Origin: Bartonella apihabitans
GTDB taxonomy: Bacteria > Pseudomonadota > Alphaproteobacteria > Rhizobiales > Rhizobiaceae
Length of the DNA: 64,000 bases
NCBI RefSeq assembly: GCF_030758755.1
Contig: NZ_CP132387.1
Coordinates: forward strand, 2,471,001-2,535,000
Direction of reading: 5' to 3'
Part shown: positions 28,308 to 37,336 of the stretch, in pieces
Layout of the letters: each line of letters starts with the position of its first letter
Numbering within the stretch: position 1 is the stretch's first letter
Position numbers and translations under genes: made by a program
The notes under the pieces: generated by a model
Told to the model about the DNA's origin: nothing
What the model saw: only the letters and a program-made list of their open reading frames with translations
Database searches by the model: none

Positions 28308-29321
28308 TTAAACGGTTCTGACTGTCTCACCGATTTGCCAGTGACCCCATGCTTTTTCAATTTCCTCTTTATCCAGACCGGCTGAAAGGAGAGCCCATAA
28401 TAACAGCCGCGCTTTTAAGGGCGAAAGCCACCTGCCCATCAGCACGCCGCTTCTTATAAGATCAATTTCCGAACCTTTATAACCATAGGTTCTTTCACTT
28501 GTTGGTCCGCTATAGGCTCGTGTTGTTACAATAACCGGCAGAGTGCCCGCATAATTTTTAATAATATCGGCTTCCTCGAAACTTACGTGGCCGGATCCGA
28601 AACCGGCAATCACAACGCCCTGATAAATGCCGCTTGAAAATACGAGTTCAAGATGGTCTCCTCCCGAAGAAAGGCAGGCTTCGACAAGGGCAACTTTTTT
28701 ATCAAGCGTTTTCGGCCTGCTTAACGGTTTTGGTCGTCTATCGATAGAGTGGAAGAAAACCGGTTTTGCCTCGACAACCACACCAAGCGGGCCGACCAAA
28801 CCTGATTTGAAAGTTTCAACTTTGAGCGAATGACTTTTTCTTACAAAATAGGGGGAATGGATTTCGTCATTCATCACCACCATAGCGCCGCGACCGATGC
28901 TTTGTTCATTTATTGCCACGAGTAAAGAGGATAAAAGATTGGCTGGCCCGTTGGCACCGGCTGCCATTGGCGCACGCATAGCACCGGTTATAATGAGCGG
29001 CTGGGTTTTTTGCCAATAAAGTGAAAGGAGAAATGCTGATTCTTCAAGCGTGTCGGTACCTTGGGTCAGAATGACAGCTTTTGCACCCTTATCAATCTGG
29101 TTATTTGCCCAATCAAGAGCTTCAAACAACACTTTGAAGGAGAGGGAACCGCTTGGCAGTTTTGCCAATGTTTCGGCATGTATTGTAGCAAGTTCGGAAA
29201 TGCCGGGAACCGATTTTGCAAGCTGGTCAGCCGAAAGTTCAGGCTCCACTCCGCCGGACTTTCCGGCAACCATGGCAATTGTGCCACCCAATGCACCAAT
29301 AGCAACTGTCGGCAATGGCAT
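28308..29321 (-). CDS. Asparaginase-family protein
   Basis: A 337-aa asparaginase/glutaminase. The first active-site block is VAIGALGGTIAMVAG with the nucleophile Thr, and the second is LTQGTDTLEESAF with the Thr-Asp pair. ITGAMRAPMAAGANGPANL follows as expected. No signal peptide, so a cytoplasmic enzyme is predicted, converting L-asparagine to aspartate and ammonia. It ends about 200 bases before hisB on the same strand but has its own spacing and is probably a separate unit. It lies between the his operon and hslV, where many Rhizobiales have no such gene. Confidence 0.9.
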   Translation of the reverse strand: MPLPTVAIGALGGTIAMVAGKSGGVEPELSADQLAKSVPGISELATIHAETLAKLPSGSLSFKVLFEALDWANNQIDKGAKAVILTQGTDTLEESAFLLSLYWQKTQPLIITGAMRAPMAAGANGPANLLSSLLVAINEQSIGRGAMVVMNDEIHSPYFVRKSHSLKVETFKSGLVGPLGVVVEAKPVFFHSIDRRPKPLSRPKTLDKKVALVEACLSSGGDHLELVFSSGIYQGVVIAGFGSGHVSFEEADIIKNYAGTLPVIVTTRAYSGPTSERTYGYKGSEIDLIRSGVLMGRWLSPLKARLLLWALLSAGLDKEEIEKAWGHWQIGETVRTV

Positions 29322-29580
29322 TTTATGTTTTCCTTTGAGAGTTCAAATTTGCCCAAGCATTAGCAGCATTTGATCAAGTCAACAATGCGCTTTGATGACA
29401 AGTTATAATCGAGCGGTTCTTTTCAAAAATGAATGGTTTTTTAAAAATCGGGAAGGTTTTTAAAATGTCTTCGTCAATATGGTTGAGTTTTAATGTTCGA
29501 ATTCCTAAATATGCACTCTGTATAGCCGCTTTTCATTGCTTTTAACGAGGATGGAGCGTGTGGATAAAAGGAGTTTACTT

Positions 29581-30138
29581 GTGACAGAACATAAGCCCGA
29601 TACAATGTATGGCACGACCATCATTACAGTTCGTAAAGGCAATAAGGTTGTCATTGCCGGCGATGGACAGGTGACATTAGGGCAGACAATCATGAAGGGT
29701 AATGCAAGAAAGGTACGCCGCATCGGCAAGAATGGATCGGTTATTGCCGGTTTTGCCGGTGCAACAGCCGACGCATTTACCTTGCTTGAACGGCTTGAAA
29801 CCAAGCTTGAACAATATCCCGACCAATTGATGCGTGCCTGTGTTGAACTTGCCAAAGATTGGCGCACCGATCGTTATTTACGTAAATTGGAAGCGATGAT
29901 GCTGGTGGCCGATAAAAATGTAACATTGGCTTTGACAGGGCTCGGCGATGTGCTTGAACCTGAAGATGGCATTATGGCAATCGGTTCGGGCGGTAATTTT
30001 GCTCTTTCGGCAGCGCGTGCACTGATCGACACCGATATGGATGCCGAAACAATTGCCCGCAAAGCCATGAAGATTGCTTCCGATATTTGCGTTTACACCA
30101 ATAGCAACTTTATTGTTGAAACGCTTGATGCCGAATAA
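29581..30138 (+). CDS. hslV: ATP-dependent protease HslVU, peptidase subunit
   Basis: HslV, 185 aa from a GTG start, forms the proteasome-like double ring fed by HslU. The mature N terminus is Thr in [24 protein letters not shown], the family signature with the catalytic Thr and Lys. The GTG at 29581 has AAGGAG at 29568-29573, seven bases away; an in-frame ATG at 29551 lies directly against GAGG and would give a long propeptide unlike the family. hslU follows after 79 bases with an intervening hairpin. Confidence 0.95.
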   Translation: MTEHKPDTMYGTTIITVRKGNKVVIAGDGQVTLGQTIMKGNARKVRRIGKNGSVIAGFAGATADAFTLLERLETKLEQYPDQLMRACVELAKDWRTDRYLRKLEAMMLVADKNVTLALTGLGDVLEPEDGIMAIGSGGNFALSAARALIDTDMDAETIARKAMKIASDICVYTNSNFIVETLDAE

Positions 30139-30159
30139 TGATTGAATGTTTCCATGTCG

Positions 30160-30194
30160 CTTCTTGTCGGTTGAGCTTTAAACCTGACAGGAAG
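30160..30194 (+). other. Hairpin between hslV and hslU
   Basis: CTTCTTGTCGGTT at 30160-30172 pairs with AACCTGACAGGAAG at 30181-30194, about 13 base pairs with one bulge and one wobble and an eight-base loop. No T run follows, so it is not a typical terminator; it could set the HslV:HslU ratio through RNA processing. Confidence 0.6.
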
Positions 30195-30217
30195 TGTGAA
30201 AGAGAGAGCACTTTTAG

Positions 30218-31528
30218 ATGAGTTCTGTATTTTCCCCCCGCGAAATAGTTTCCGAGCTTGATCGCTTTATTATCGGACAAAAAGATGCCAAGCGTGCTGT
30301 TGCTATAGCATTGCGTAACCGTTGGCGTCGTCAGCAGCTTCAAGGCGAAATGCGCGAAGAAGTGATGCCGAAAAATATTCTGATGATCGGGCCGACCGGT
30401 GTTGGCAAGACCGAAATTGCCCGTCGCCTTGCAAAACTTGCCGGTTCACCTTTTGTCAAGGTTGAAGCAACCAAGTTTACTGAGGTCGGCTATGTCGGCC
30501 GTGATGTTGAACAGATTATACGTGATCTTGTTGAAGTGGCCATCAATCTTGTCCGTGAGAAAAAACGTGAAGCGGTGAAAGCCAAAGCCCATATCAACGC
30601 CGAAGAACGTGTTCTGGATGCGCTGGTTGGTAAAACCGCAAGTCCTGCAACCCGCGACAGTTTCCGCAAAAAATTGCGTGAGGGCGAGCTTGACGATAAC
30701 GAAATTGAAATAGAAGTTGCAGATAACAGCCCGAATAGTGCGCCCACCTTCGACATTCCCGGTATGCCGGGCGCGCAAATGGGCATTATGAATTTGTCCG
30801 ATATTTTCGGTAAAATGGGTGGACGCACCAAGACACGGAAAACGACGGTCAAAAATGCATTCAAACCATTGATCGAAGACGAGTCCGACAAGCTTCTTGA
30901 TCAGGACCAGATTGTTCAGGAAGCGCTTCGTTCCACTGAAAATGACGGCATTGTCTTCATCGACGAGATCGACAAGATTGCAGCCCGTGAAGGCGGCCTT
31001 GGTGCCGGTGTTTCGCGTGAAGGTGTGCAGCGCGATCTGTTACCTTTGATTGAAGGAACAACTGTTGCCACCAAATATGGTCAAATCAAAACCGATCATA
31101 TTCTGTTTATTGCTTCCGGCGCGTTTCACGTTTCGAAACCTTCTGATCTTTTGCCTGAACTACAGGGGCGTTTGCCGATCAGGGTTGAACTCAATGCGCT
31201 CACACGGGAAGATTTCCGCCGCATTCTTACCGAAACGGAAGTCAGCCTGATCAAGCAATATATTGCTTTGATGGCGACCGAAAATGTGACGCTCGAAATT
31301 ACCGATGATGCCATTGATGCTCTCGCCGATATTGCAGTGGATTTGAACTCTACTGTAGAAAATATCGGTGCCCGCCGTCTGCAAACAGTGATGGAACGCG
31401 TTCTTGACGAAATTTCCTTCACAGCACCTGATAAATCGGGCACAACCTTCAAGGTTGATGCTGGTTATGTCAAAAAAGCAGTGGGTGACCTTGCAGCCAA
31501 TGCCGATTTGTCGCGGTTTATTCTGTAA
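30218..31528 (+). CDS. hslU: ATP-dependent protease HslVU, ATPase subunit
   Basis: HslU, 436 aa, AAA+ unfoldase for HslV and the heat-shock response. It begins [38 protein letters not shown], has Walker [16 protein letters not shown], the pore motif GYVGRDVE, the I domain (residues about 110-240), Walker [13 protein letters not shown], and a C-terminal [15 protein letters not shown] sensor 2 ([19 protein letters not shown]), ending in LSRFIL, which docks into HslV. GAGAGAG precedes the ATG. Confidence 0.97.
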   Translation: MSSVFSPREIVSELDRFIIGQKDAKRAVAIALRNRWRRQQLQGEMREEVMPKNILMIGPTGVGKTEIARRLAKLAGSPFVKVEATKFTEVGYVGRDVEQIIRDLVEVAINLVREKKREAVKAKAHINAEERVLDALVGKTASPATRDSFRKKLREGELDDNEIEIEVADNSPNSAPTFDIPGMPGAQMGIMNLSDIFGKMGGRTKTRKTTVKNAFKPLIEDESDKLLDQDQIVQEALRSTENDGIVFIDEIDKIAAREGGLGAGVSREGVQRDLLPLIEGTTVATKYGQIKTDHILFIASGAFHVSKPSDLLPELQGRLPIRVELNALTREDFRRILTETEVSLIKQYIALMATENVTLEITDDAIDALADIAVDLNSTVENIGARRLQTVMERVLDEISFTAPDKSGTTFKVDAGYVKKAVGDLAANADLSRFIL

Positions 31529-31563
31529 TTTCAAAATAAACAGATTGCATATATTTTGTCAGA

Positions 31564-31590
31564 AACAGCCCTTCGGGGCTGTTTTATTTT
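31564..31590 (+). terminator. Intrinsic terminator after hslU
   Basis: AACAGCCC-TTCG-GGGCTGTT at 31564-31583, a perfect eight-base stem with a UUCG tetraloop followed by Ts. Confidence 0.92.
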
Positions 31591-31623
31591 GGATATATCG
31601 TCGTTTATGACACTACCGGCCAT

Positions 31624-32638
31624 TTATGACAATTGAAGGAGCGAGATCATTGTCAGGCTTGCGGTCGCCAGAATGATGATGGATATGAAAGCTGTCAGGA
31701 CAACCCGTGGTCCGGATTTTTTCAAAGCCTTTATATCAACACCCAGTCCTAAAGCAGCCATTGAAATGACTGTCAGGATTTTTGCCACAAAAGCCATGGC
31801 GTCGAGTGCCAATTGCGGAATGATATTGCAGGAATTGGCAAGCAAAAGAATAACGAAGCCGATAATGAACCACGGCACCATTTTGCTGAATTTGAGTTTG
31901 GTGTTGGCACCGAGGCCGTAAATGAGGCCGATCACGAATATCACCGGCCCAAGCATCAATACACGGACGAGTTTGACCAGTGTCGCTGTCTGCACACTGA
32001 TAAGTGAAACAGGTGCGGCCGCAGCCAAAACTTGCGGCACAGCATAAACAGTCATACCGGCAAGAACGCCATATTGTGTAAAGCTTAAGCCCGCTAGCGG
32101 AACTGCAAGTGGCAAAACCAGAATAACAACAATACCGAGTGCGGCTGTAAAAGCGATTGATGAAGCCACATCCGAGCCTTCTGCCTTGATGACAGGTGCA
32201 ACAGCGGCAATCGCCGAATTTCCACAAATCGAATTGCCACAGGCAACGAGCAGGGCGAGACGGTGCAAGGCCCAAAAGCCTGCCGATTGCGTAAGTTATG
32301 GCAATCACACAGGCCACAATGACGATAATACCGACAAGCAATCCGAAACCGGCAGCGACGACCGCGCTCACACTGATACTTGCACCCAATAATAGAACCG
32401 CGCATTCAAGAAGGATTTTTGCCGAAAATCCCACCCCTTCTGCATATTGGGATGGGATGCCTTTGACTGTCCGGATAATTGCGCCGATCAGTATGGCAAG
32501 AACCAGACTTTCAAGCCAGGCCTCGCCGAAGACGAGTTTTTCAACCTTTTCCAGAACAATGGCAACAGCCGAAATAACCGCGCATAATATAATGCCCGGT
32601 GCAAAACGAAAGAAAATTGCCTGAATTCGGCTAGCCAT
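31624..32638 (-). pseudogene. YeiH-type (UPF0324) membrane exporter, frameshifted
   Basis: A putative sulfate exporter of the YeiH family with about ten helices, in two frames. The N-terminal part (MASRIQAIFFRFAPG to YAIGRLLGL) and the C-terminal part (HRLALLVACGNSICGNSAIAAVAPVIKAE onward) join at GG-CCC, 32269-32273, if one base is removed, giving 337 aa, the normal length. CGNSICGNSAIAA is the family's most conserved stretch. A LysR gene lies divergently with a palindromic site between them, like yeiE-yeiH in enterobacteria. As read, the protein would lose more than half its helices; a one-base sequencing insertion is plausible. Confidence 0.87.
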
Positions 32639-32711
32639 ATTGAAATATCCTTTTTTTAAAATCTGCTAGCGCGGTTTAATCATGTAATCAATTTTCAAAT
32701 ATGTTATGAAT

Positions 32712-32730
32712 TGTTCGATTTGATCGAACA
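32712..32730. promoter_or_regulatory. LysR-type operator, palindrome
   Basis: TGTTCGAT-TTG-ATCGAACA, a perfect eight-base inverted repeat with three-base spacer, containing a T-N11-A style core. It lies 12 bases before the LysR start and 74 bases before the yeiH-like start, consistent with autoregulation and control of the exporter. Confidence 0.75.
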
Positions 32731-32741
32731 TTGGCACGGCA

Positions 32742-33623
32742 ATGATTACATTTGAACAGATGCGGATATTTCTGGCTGTCGCCGAACGCGAGCATTTGAC
32801 CGAAGCGGCCAAAGCGCTTTTGTTGACACCTTCAGCCGTTTCCAGTGCCATTCACATGATTGAAGAACATTATCAGGTGCGTCTTTTCAATCGCATTGGC
32901 CGACGCATCCAGTTGAGTGATGCCGGTTCTGTCTTCGTTGAAGATTGCCGCCACACATTGGCGCAAGTCAAACTTGCCGAAACAACTTTGCGTGAATTTA
33001 GCGGTCTCAAACGGGGAGCGCTCGGTCTCTATGCGAGCCAGACAATCGCAAATTATTTTTTGCCACCGGTCATAGCAAAATTTCGCAATTTATATCCGGC
33101 AATTACTGTCAAAATGTCGATCGGTAACACCGAACAGGTCGAAAATGCTGTTCTATCAGGCCTAACAGATATCGGTTTTGCCGAAGGGACTATAAAAAAT
33201 GAAAGCCTTCATCGTCAAAAAGTAGCTGATGATGAATTGTTCATTATTGCCGCAAAGAACCATCCTCTTACGGAAAAAACTTTGGTGACGTTTAAGGATA
33301 TTTCGGCGTTTCCGTGGATTTTGCGTGAAAAGGGTTCGGGAACACGGGCCATTTTCGAGCAGGCACTTGCGAACCATGGTTATGAACTGGCAGAACTTGA
33401 TGTGATGCAGACTTTCCCGTCAAATGAAGCGGTGCTGTCGGCAGTAGCGGCGTCAAATGCTCTGACTGCCATTTCAAAACGTGCAGTTTCGGCTTTGCTT
33501 GCCGCAGGACTTGTTGAAAGGTTGAATTTTTTATCCGTAAACCGAGATTTTTTACTGTTACTCAATCCGCAACGCTTCAAAACCAAAGCAGTTGGTGCTT
33601 TTATTGATTTGCTTGATGGCTGA
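32742..33623 (+). CDS. LysR-family transcriptional regulator (YeiE-like context)
   Basis: A 293-aa LTTR with an N-terminal winged helix-turn-helix (MITFEQMRIFLAVAEREHLTEAAKALLLTPSAVSSAIHMIEEHYQVRLFNRIGRRIQLSDAG) and an effector domain (LGLYASQTIANYFLPPVIAKFRNLYPAITVKMSIGNTEQVENAVLSGLTDIGFAEG). Divergent to the YeiH-type exporter with a palindrome in between, so it is likely to activate that exporter. Its effector is unknown; sulfite has been proposed for YeiE-like proteins elsewhere. The start is supported by the alignment of the helix-turn-helix, though it has no strong ribosome site and sits close to the palindrome. Confidence 0.92.
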   Translation: MITFEQMRIFLAVAEREHLTEAAKALLLTPSAVSSAIHMIEEHYQVRLFNRIGRRIQLSDAGSVFVEDCRHTLAQVKLAETTLREFSGLKRGALGLYASQTIANYFLPPVIAKFRNLYPAITVKMSIGNTEQVENAVLSGLTDIGFAEGTIKNESLHRQKVADDELFIIAAKNHPLTEKTLVTFKDISAFPWILREKGSGTRAIFEQALANHGYELAELDVMQTFPSNEAVLSAVAASNALTAISKRAVSALLAAGLVERLNFLSVNRDFLLLLNPQRFKTKAVGAFIDLLDG

Positions 33624-33710
33624 TTTTATAAAACCGACAAGCAATAAGGTTAAAACAATGTGGGAAAGAAAACAGTCAGACGAATAATGAACTGCCGGAT
33701 GGGACTGATG

Positions 33711-34532
33711 ATGAAGAAAACTCTTATGATGCTTTTTTGGGGGTGCTCTTTCTTAACACTGACACATGCCGATGCGTCGAAACTCAATGATGTTCTTGAC
33801 ATTAAAACATTACGCGTTTGCACCACCGGTGACTATAAACCTTATAGCTTTTTGAAAACGGATGGCACTTACGAAGGCATCGACATTTCCATGGCCCATT
33901 CTTTGGCCAAATCGCTTGGTGCCGAGGTAGAATTTGTGCAAACAAGCTGGAAAACGCTGATAGCGGATTTCCTTGATGATAAATGCGATATTGCAATGGG
34001 CGGGATTTCCATTTCGCTTGCCCGCCAACAACAGGTTTATATGTCGGAACCACTTGGAGTGGATGGCAAAATTCCGTTTGTACGCTGTGAAGACGCAAAA
34101 AAATATAATACGTTAGGTGCCCTCAACCACAAGAATGTTCGTGCGATCGAACCGGCAGGCGGAACCAATGAGGCATTTGTCAGAAAATATATGCCGAACG
34201 CCAAACTCGAACTTTTTCATGACAATACAACAATTTTTAAAAATCTTGTCGACAAAAAAGCCGATGTCATGATTACCGATGCATCCGAAGCACTTTATCA
34301 AAAACGGTATTATCCGACATTATGTGCCGTCAATCCGGATAAACCTTTAGAGTTTTTCGAGAAGGGCTACATGCTTCCGAAAGGCGATATCAGTTGGAAA
34401 CTTTATGTCGACCAATGGCTGCATTTGATGCAGAAAAATGGCGAATATAATGCAATTTCTGCCCATTGGCTGAAGGTGGATGATGTTGGACATCATGATA
34501 AAAAACATGCCACAACCAAACATAGCCACTAA
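33711..34532 (+). CDS. Periplasmic solute-binding protein (family 3), PheC-like
   Basis: A 273-aa exported protein with signal peptide MKKTLMMLFWGCSFLTLTHADA. The type 3 fold is evident: LRVCTTGDYKPYSFLKTDGTYEGIDISMAHSLAKSLGAEVEFVQTSWKTLIADFLDDKCDIAMGGISISLARQQ and later VRAIEPAGGTNEAFVRKYMPNAK. The text resembles PheC-type cyclohexadienyl dehydratases as well as amino acid binding proteins; no ABC permease is adjacent, which favours an enzyme or orphan binding protein. The C-terminal tail (VGHHDKKHATTKHSH) is His-rich and could bind metal. Start chosen at 33711 with GGGA six bases upstream; 33708 is equally possible. Confidence 0.8.
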   Translation: MKKTLMMLFWGCSFLTLTHADASKLNDVLDIKTLRVCTTGDYKPYSFLKTDGTYEGIDISMAHSLAKSLGAEVEFVQTSWKTLIADFLDDKCDIAMGGISISLARQQQVYMSEPLGVDGKIPFVRCEDAKKYNTLGALNHKNVRAIEPAGGTNEAFVRKYMPNAKLELFHDNTTIFKNLVDKKADVMITDASEALYQKRYYPTLCAVNPDKPLEFFEKGYMLPKGDISWKLYVDQWLHLMQKNGEYNAISAHWLKVDDVGHHDKKHATTKHSH

Positions 34533-34700
34533 ATAAAACTTACTGTGATCGAACGGGTGTAAACTGCCGAAAACAGACAGTTTATATATTGGTTGAAACG
34601 GGGTTGTGCCGCTCAACGCAGTTAAAAATCGACCGGAATATGATGATTTGGCTGACTGTAAACGTCTAAAACGGGCGATTATAGGAAAGCCTGCAAATTT

Positions 34701-34731
34701 CAAAAAACGGAAGCATTTGAGAGCTTCCGTT
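34701..34731 (-). terminator. Terminator of the OlsB-like gene
   Basis: AACGGAAGC/GCTTCCGTT (34706-34714 with 34723-34731), eight-base loop. On the minus strand the stem is followed by six Ts. Confidence 0.8.
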
Positions 34732-34785
34732 TCTCACAAGTCTTGTTTTTTAAAAGCGATTACCGCACTTCTAACGCTCTATTAT

Positions 34786-35523
34786 TCAGCCAACAATTTT
34801 TTTAGCCGGAAATAATAAAAATACGCGTGTTTCATTGCTTGAACGATCAACCACAGCATTATCGGCAACTTTTGCTCCAACACGCAAGCAATAGCGCAGC
34901 ATGGGCGGAAGCGAAGAAAATGCTTCATCGGGCTTGATTGCCTCTTCCGGCATAATATCCATGGTCACACCATGGGCAGCACGCAAATGAACGCCTGATT
35001 GCGCACGACAAAAATGGTAGAGATAGGAAAGTTCCAAAGCATGTGCGGCAGGATAGCGGCTGTTGAATGCCAGACTTCCAATGACGTAATCGACATTCCG
35101 GAGAAGGCAGAAGTTCGAAATTGCCTGCCATAAAAGCCCTTGGGCACGATGTGCCTTCGATTTGTCAAAACATTCAAAAGGAGCAATTGTCAAAAATACC
35201 GGTGCATTCTGGCTGCCTTCGACTTTGAAACTTTCGCCGAGACTTGTTCCATCAAGATTTTGATTGGCACCGAGAATATTTGTAAGTGTCATATAGCAAC
35301 GTGCAACAGGATTTTGCGGATGCGCTTTATCATTGACAACCATCACCCATTCGTCACGATCATCCGCCACATTTTCTTTTGTCGGAACCGTTTTTTCAAT
35401 GCTGTCGGATATTCTCTGCAAGCGGGCTTCCAAAGAACCGAATGTTGCAAGCAAGAGAGAATCGCTCTTATCGCAATTTTCATTACCCGATGTTTCCAGA
35501 ACTGTCCTTGCACAAGCTGTCAT
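34786..35523 (-). CDS. GNAT-type acyltransferase, OlsB-like
   Basis: A 245-aa protein of the acetyltransferase_5 group that includes OlsB, the acyl-ACP-dependent N-acyltransferase producing lyso-ornithine lipid. Supporting text: HRAQGLLWQAISNFCLLRNVDYVIGSLAFNSRYPAAHALELSYLYHF, and near the end SSLPPMLRYCLRVGAKVADNAVVDRSSNETRVFLLFPAKKI, which matches the LPPLLKGYLRLGA...D end of OlsB with some divergence. The N-terminal 60 residues differ from typical OlsB, so the acceptor may not be ornithine, and olsA is not adjacent. The ATG at 35523 has GAGGAG seven bases upstream. Confidence 0.7.
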   Translation of the reverse strand: MTACARTVLETSGNENCDKSDSLLLATFGSLEARLQRISDSIEKTVPTKENVADDRDEWVMVVNDKAHPQNPVARCYMTLTNILGANQNLDGTSLGESFKVEGSQNAPVFLTIAPFECFDKSKAHRAQGLLWQAISNFCLLRNVDYVIGSLAFNSRYPAAHALELSYLYHFCRAQSGVHLRAAHGVTMDIMPEEAIKPDEAFSSLPPMLRYCLRVGAKVADNAVVDRSSNETRVFLLFPAKKIVG

Positions 35524-35998
35524 TTCAATGCTCCTCATTGAAGCGCTGTTGATTTAAAGCAACCAACATCATGTCCTGCTGTCGATTTAGAACTTTCTTA
35601 TTGCATGACAATGACGGGAAAGTGATTTTTTCAAGGCAATGCACTGTCGGCCTGAAACAGGATTAACAATTGGTAAATATAGGCTTTTTTCTATGTTTAT
35701 AAGAGCTTGAGGCCGGTTAACCGGCTAAGAATGGCGATTTTGTTTCTGTCAAAAAAAAGGCAAGGGCAGATGTTGGAGAGCGGATGTATCAAAAATGGAT
35801 ATGATTTTTGTCCTATTTCATCTCTAAAGGAGGCTGCTGACCGATTAAAATCGTTTTGTCGTAACCGTTTTCCAGAAACAAGAGGTTATCGAAACGGATG
35901 TTTTTTCGTCGTTAGAAAATGTGGATGAAAAGCTGCTGACCGGCTTTTAAATTTTTGAGCTCATAAACGGGGATGTTTCATGCCGGCTTGTGGTTATT
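35524..35998. other. Intergenic region with a 14-bp palindrome
   Basis: About 475 bases without a convincing gene. GCCGGTTAACCGGC at 35712-35725 is a perfect palindrome. A 73-codon frame at 35707-35928 has a TTG start, no ribosome site and no recognisable content, so I do not call it. Confidence 0.5.
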
Positions 35999-36487
35999 CT
36001 AGTTTGCTTTTTGCTTTTCCCGTTTCCAGTGCAGCAATTCATCGAGCACGATCAGGACAGCGCCGACCGTTATGAAACTGTCAGCAAGGTTGAAAATAGC
36101 AAACGAGAAAACACCGTCGATATGGAAGGAAATGTAATCAATGACATAGTGAAAACGTATGCGGTCAATCAGATTGCCAATGGCTCCACCGATCACCAGC
36201 AGAAAGCCAAATCGTGATAATGATTTTTCCGGTCCTGCATTTTTCCATAGCCAGATGACGAAACAGATAATGCATAACGTCAATGCAATCAGCCCCCAAT
36301 CGGAGACTGATGACAACATGGAAAACGCAATTCCGGGGTTGCGGGCGTGATAAAGTGAAAGAAACGGCAAAAGGTCGATTTCTTCCCCGACTTCCAGCGT
36401 ATTGACCACCCAATATTTGATCAATTGGTCAAGACCGACAGTGATAATAAGCCCCACTATAAGTGTGATGAGGGATTTTGCCTTCAT
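35999..36487 (-). CDS. lspA: Lipoprotein signal peptidase II
   Basis: A 162-aa inner-membrane aspartic protease that cleaves the signal peptide of prolipoproteins after lipidation. Four helices, with the active-site Asp pair in GNLIDRIRFHYVIDYISFHI and FNLADSFITVGAVLI, and the LDQLIKYWV start. It overlaps the upstream methyltransferase gene by four bases (36484-36487), so it is co-translated. The predicted lipoprotein substrate in this window is the Tat-exported L,D-transpeptidase. Confidence 0.97.
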   Translation of the reverse strand: MKAKSLITLIVGLIITVGLDQLIKYWVVNTLEVGEEIDLLPFLSLYHARNPGIAFSMLSSVSDWGLIALTLCIICFVIWLWKNAGPEKSLSRFGFLLVIGGAIGNLIDRIRFHYVIDYISFHIDGVFSFAIFNLADSFITVGAVLIVLDELLHWKREKQKAN

Positions 36488-37335
36488 GAACGGGCCTCGC
36501 GCGGGTCAAGTGTCAGGTTATGACGGCGGATTTCATAGAGCATGACACCGGTTGCCACAGCAAGATTGAGTGAATCGGCGCGTCCCGCTTGCGGAATACG
36601 GGCAAGTTGGTCGCAACTATCGGCAAGATTATCCGGAAGGCCTTGTTGCTCGTTGCCCATAAAAAGAATGATAGGTCCCTTTTTATAGTCGATTGTGCGG
36701 TAATCGACGGACCCTTTTAAATGTGTACCGATGATTTGGCCGTGAAATCCGGTGCGCCATTTTAAGAACTCGTCAGCACTCATTTTAAAAAGCGGAAGGG
36801 CAAAAATCGAGCCCATGGTTGCGCGTACCGTTTCAAGTGAATAGGGGTCGGTTGTGTCGCCAACAAGGATAAGTCCTTTTGCCCCGACTGCATCGGCTGT
36901 GCGAATAATGGTTCCGAGATTGCCGGGGTCACGGATTCGGTCAAGTGCAACATAGACATTCTCTCCCTTGGCGTTGAAGCTAGACATGTCATGCCAGCGT
37001 TGTTCGAAAACACCCACCACCATTTGTGGATTGTCGCGCCGTGTTACAGATTCCATAACCTTCTGGTTTGCTTCGATGATGAGACCACCGGAAGCTTTCG
37101 TGCGGGCTGCCGTTTTTTCAATCAACGGATTGCCTAGCCCCGATTTGGAAAACAGAAGTGTGCGTATTGTCCATCCGAGATCGAGAGCGTCAATAATAAG
37201 CTTCAACCCTTCGGCCATGAAAACGCCTTCACGATCGCGGTTTTTTTTAAGTGACAAGGATTTCATATCCTTGATAATCGGATTGGCAAGCGAGGTAATT
37301 TCTTTAACCTGACCGTTTTGTCTTTGTGTTGTCAT
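36484..37335 (-). CDS. TrmH/SpoU-family RNA 2'-O-methyltransferase
   Basis: A 283-aa SPOUT methyltransferase. Start chosen at 37335 (MTTQRQNGQVKEITSLANPIIKDMKSLSLKKNR), because the frame open from 37449 adds 38 residues overlapping the next gene. SpoU motifs: VYVALDRIRDPGNLGTIIRTADAVGAKGLILVGDTTDPYS (motif 1), ILFMGNEQQGLP (motif 2) and RIPQAGRADSLNLAVATGVMLYEIRR (motif 3). N-terminal RNA-binding substrate domain present. Target rRNA or tRNA position is unknown. Confidence 0.92.
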   Translation of the reverse strand: MTTQRQNGQVKEITSLANPIIKDMKSLSLKKNRDREGVFMAEGLKLIIDALDLGWTIRTLLFSKSGLGNPLIEKTAARTKASGGLIIEANQKVMESVTRRDNPQMVVGVFEQRWHDMSSFNAKGENVYVALDRIRDPGNLGTIIRTADAVGAKGLILVGDTTDPYSLETVRATMGSIFALPLFKMSADEFLKWRTGFHGQIIGTHLKGSVDYRTIDYKKGPIILFMGNEQQGLPDNLADSCDQLARIPQAGRADSLNLAVATGVMLYEIRRHNLTLDPREARS

Positions 37336-37336
37336 A

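Noticed and set aside
35707..35928. 73-codon plus-strand frame in an intergenic gap
   Set aside because: TTG start, no ribosome site and no recognisable sequence.
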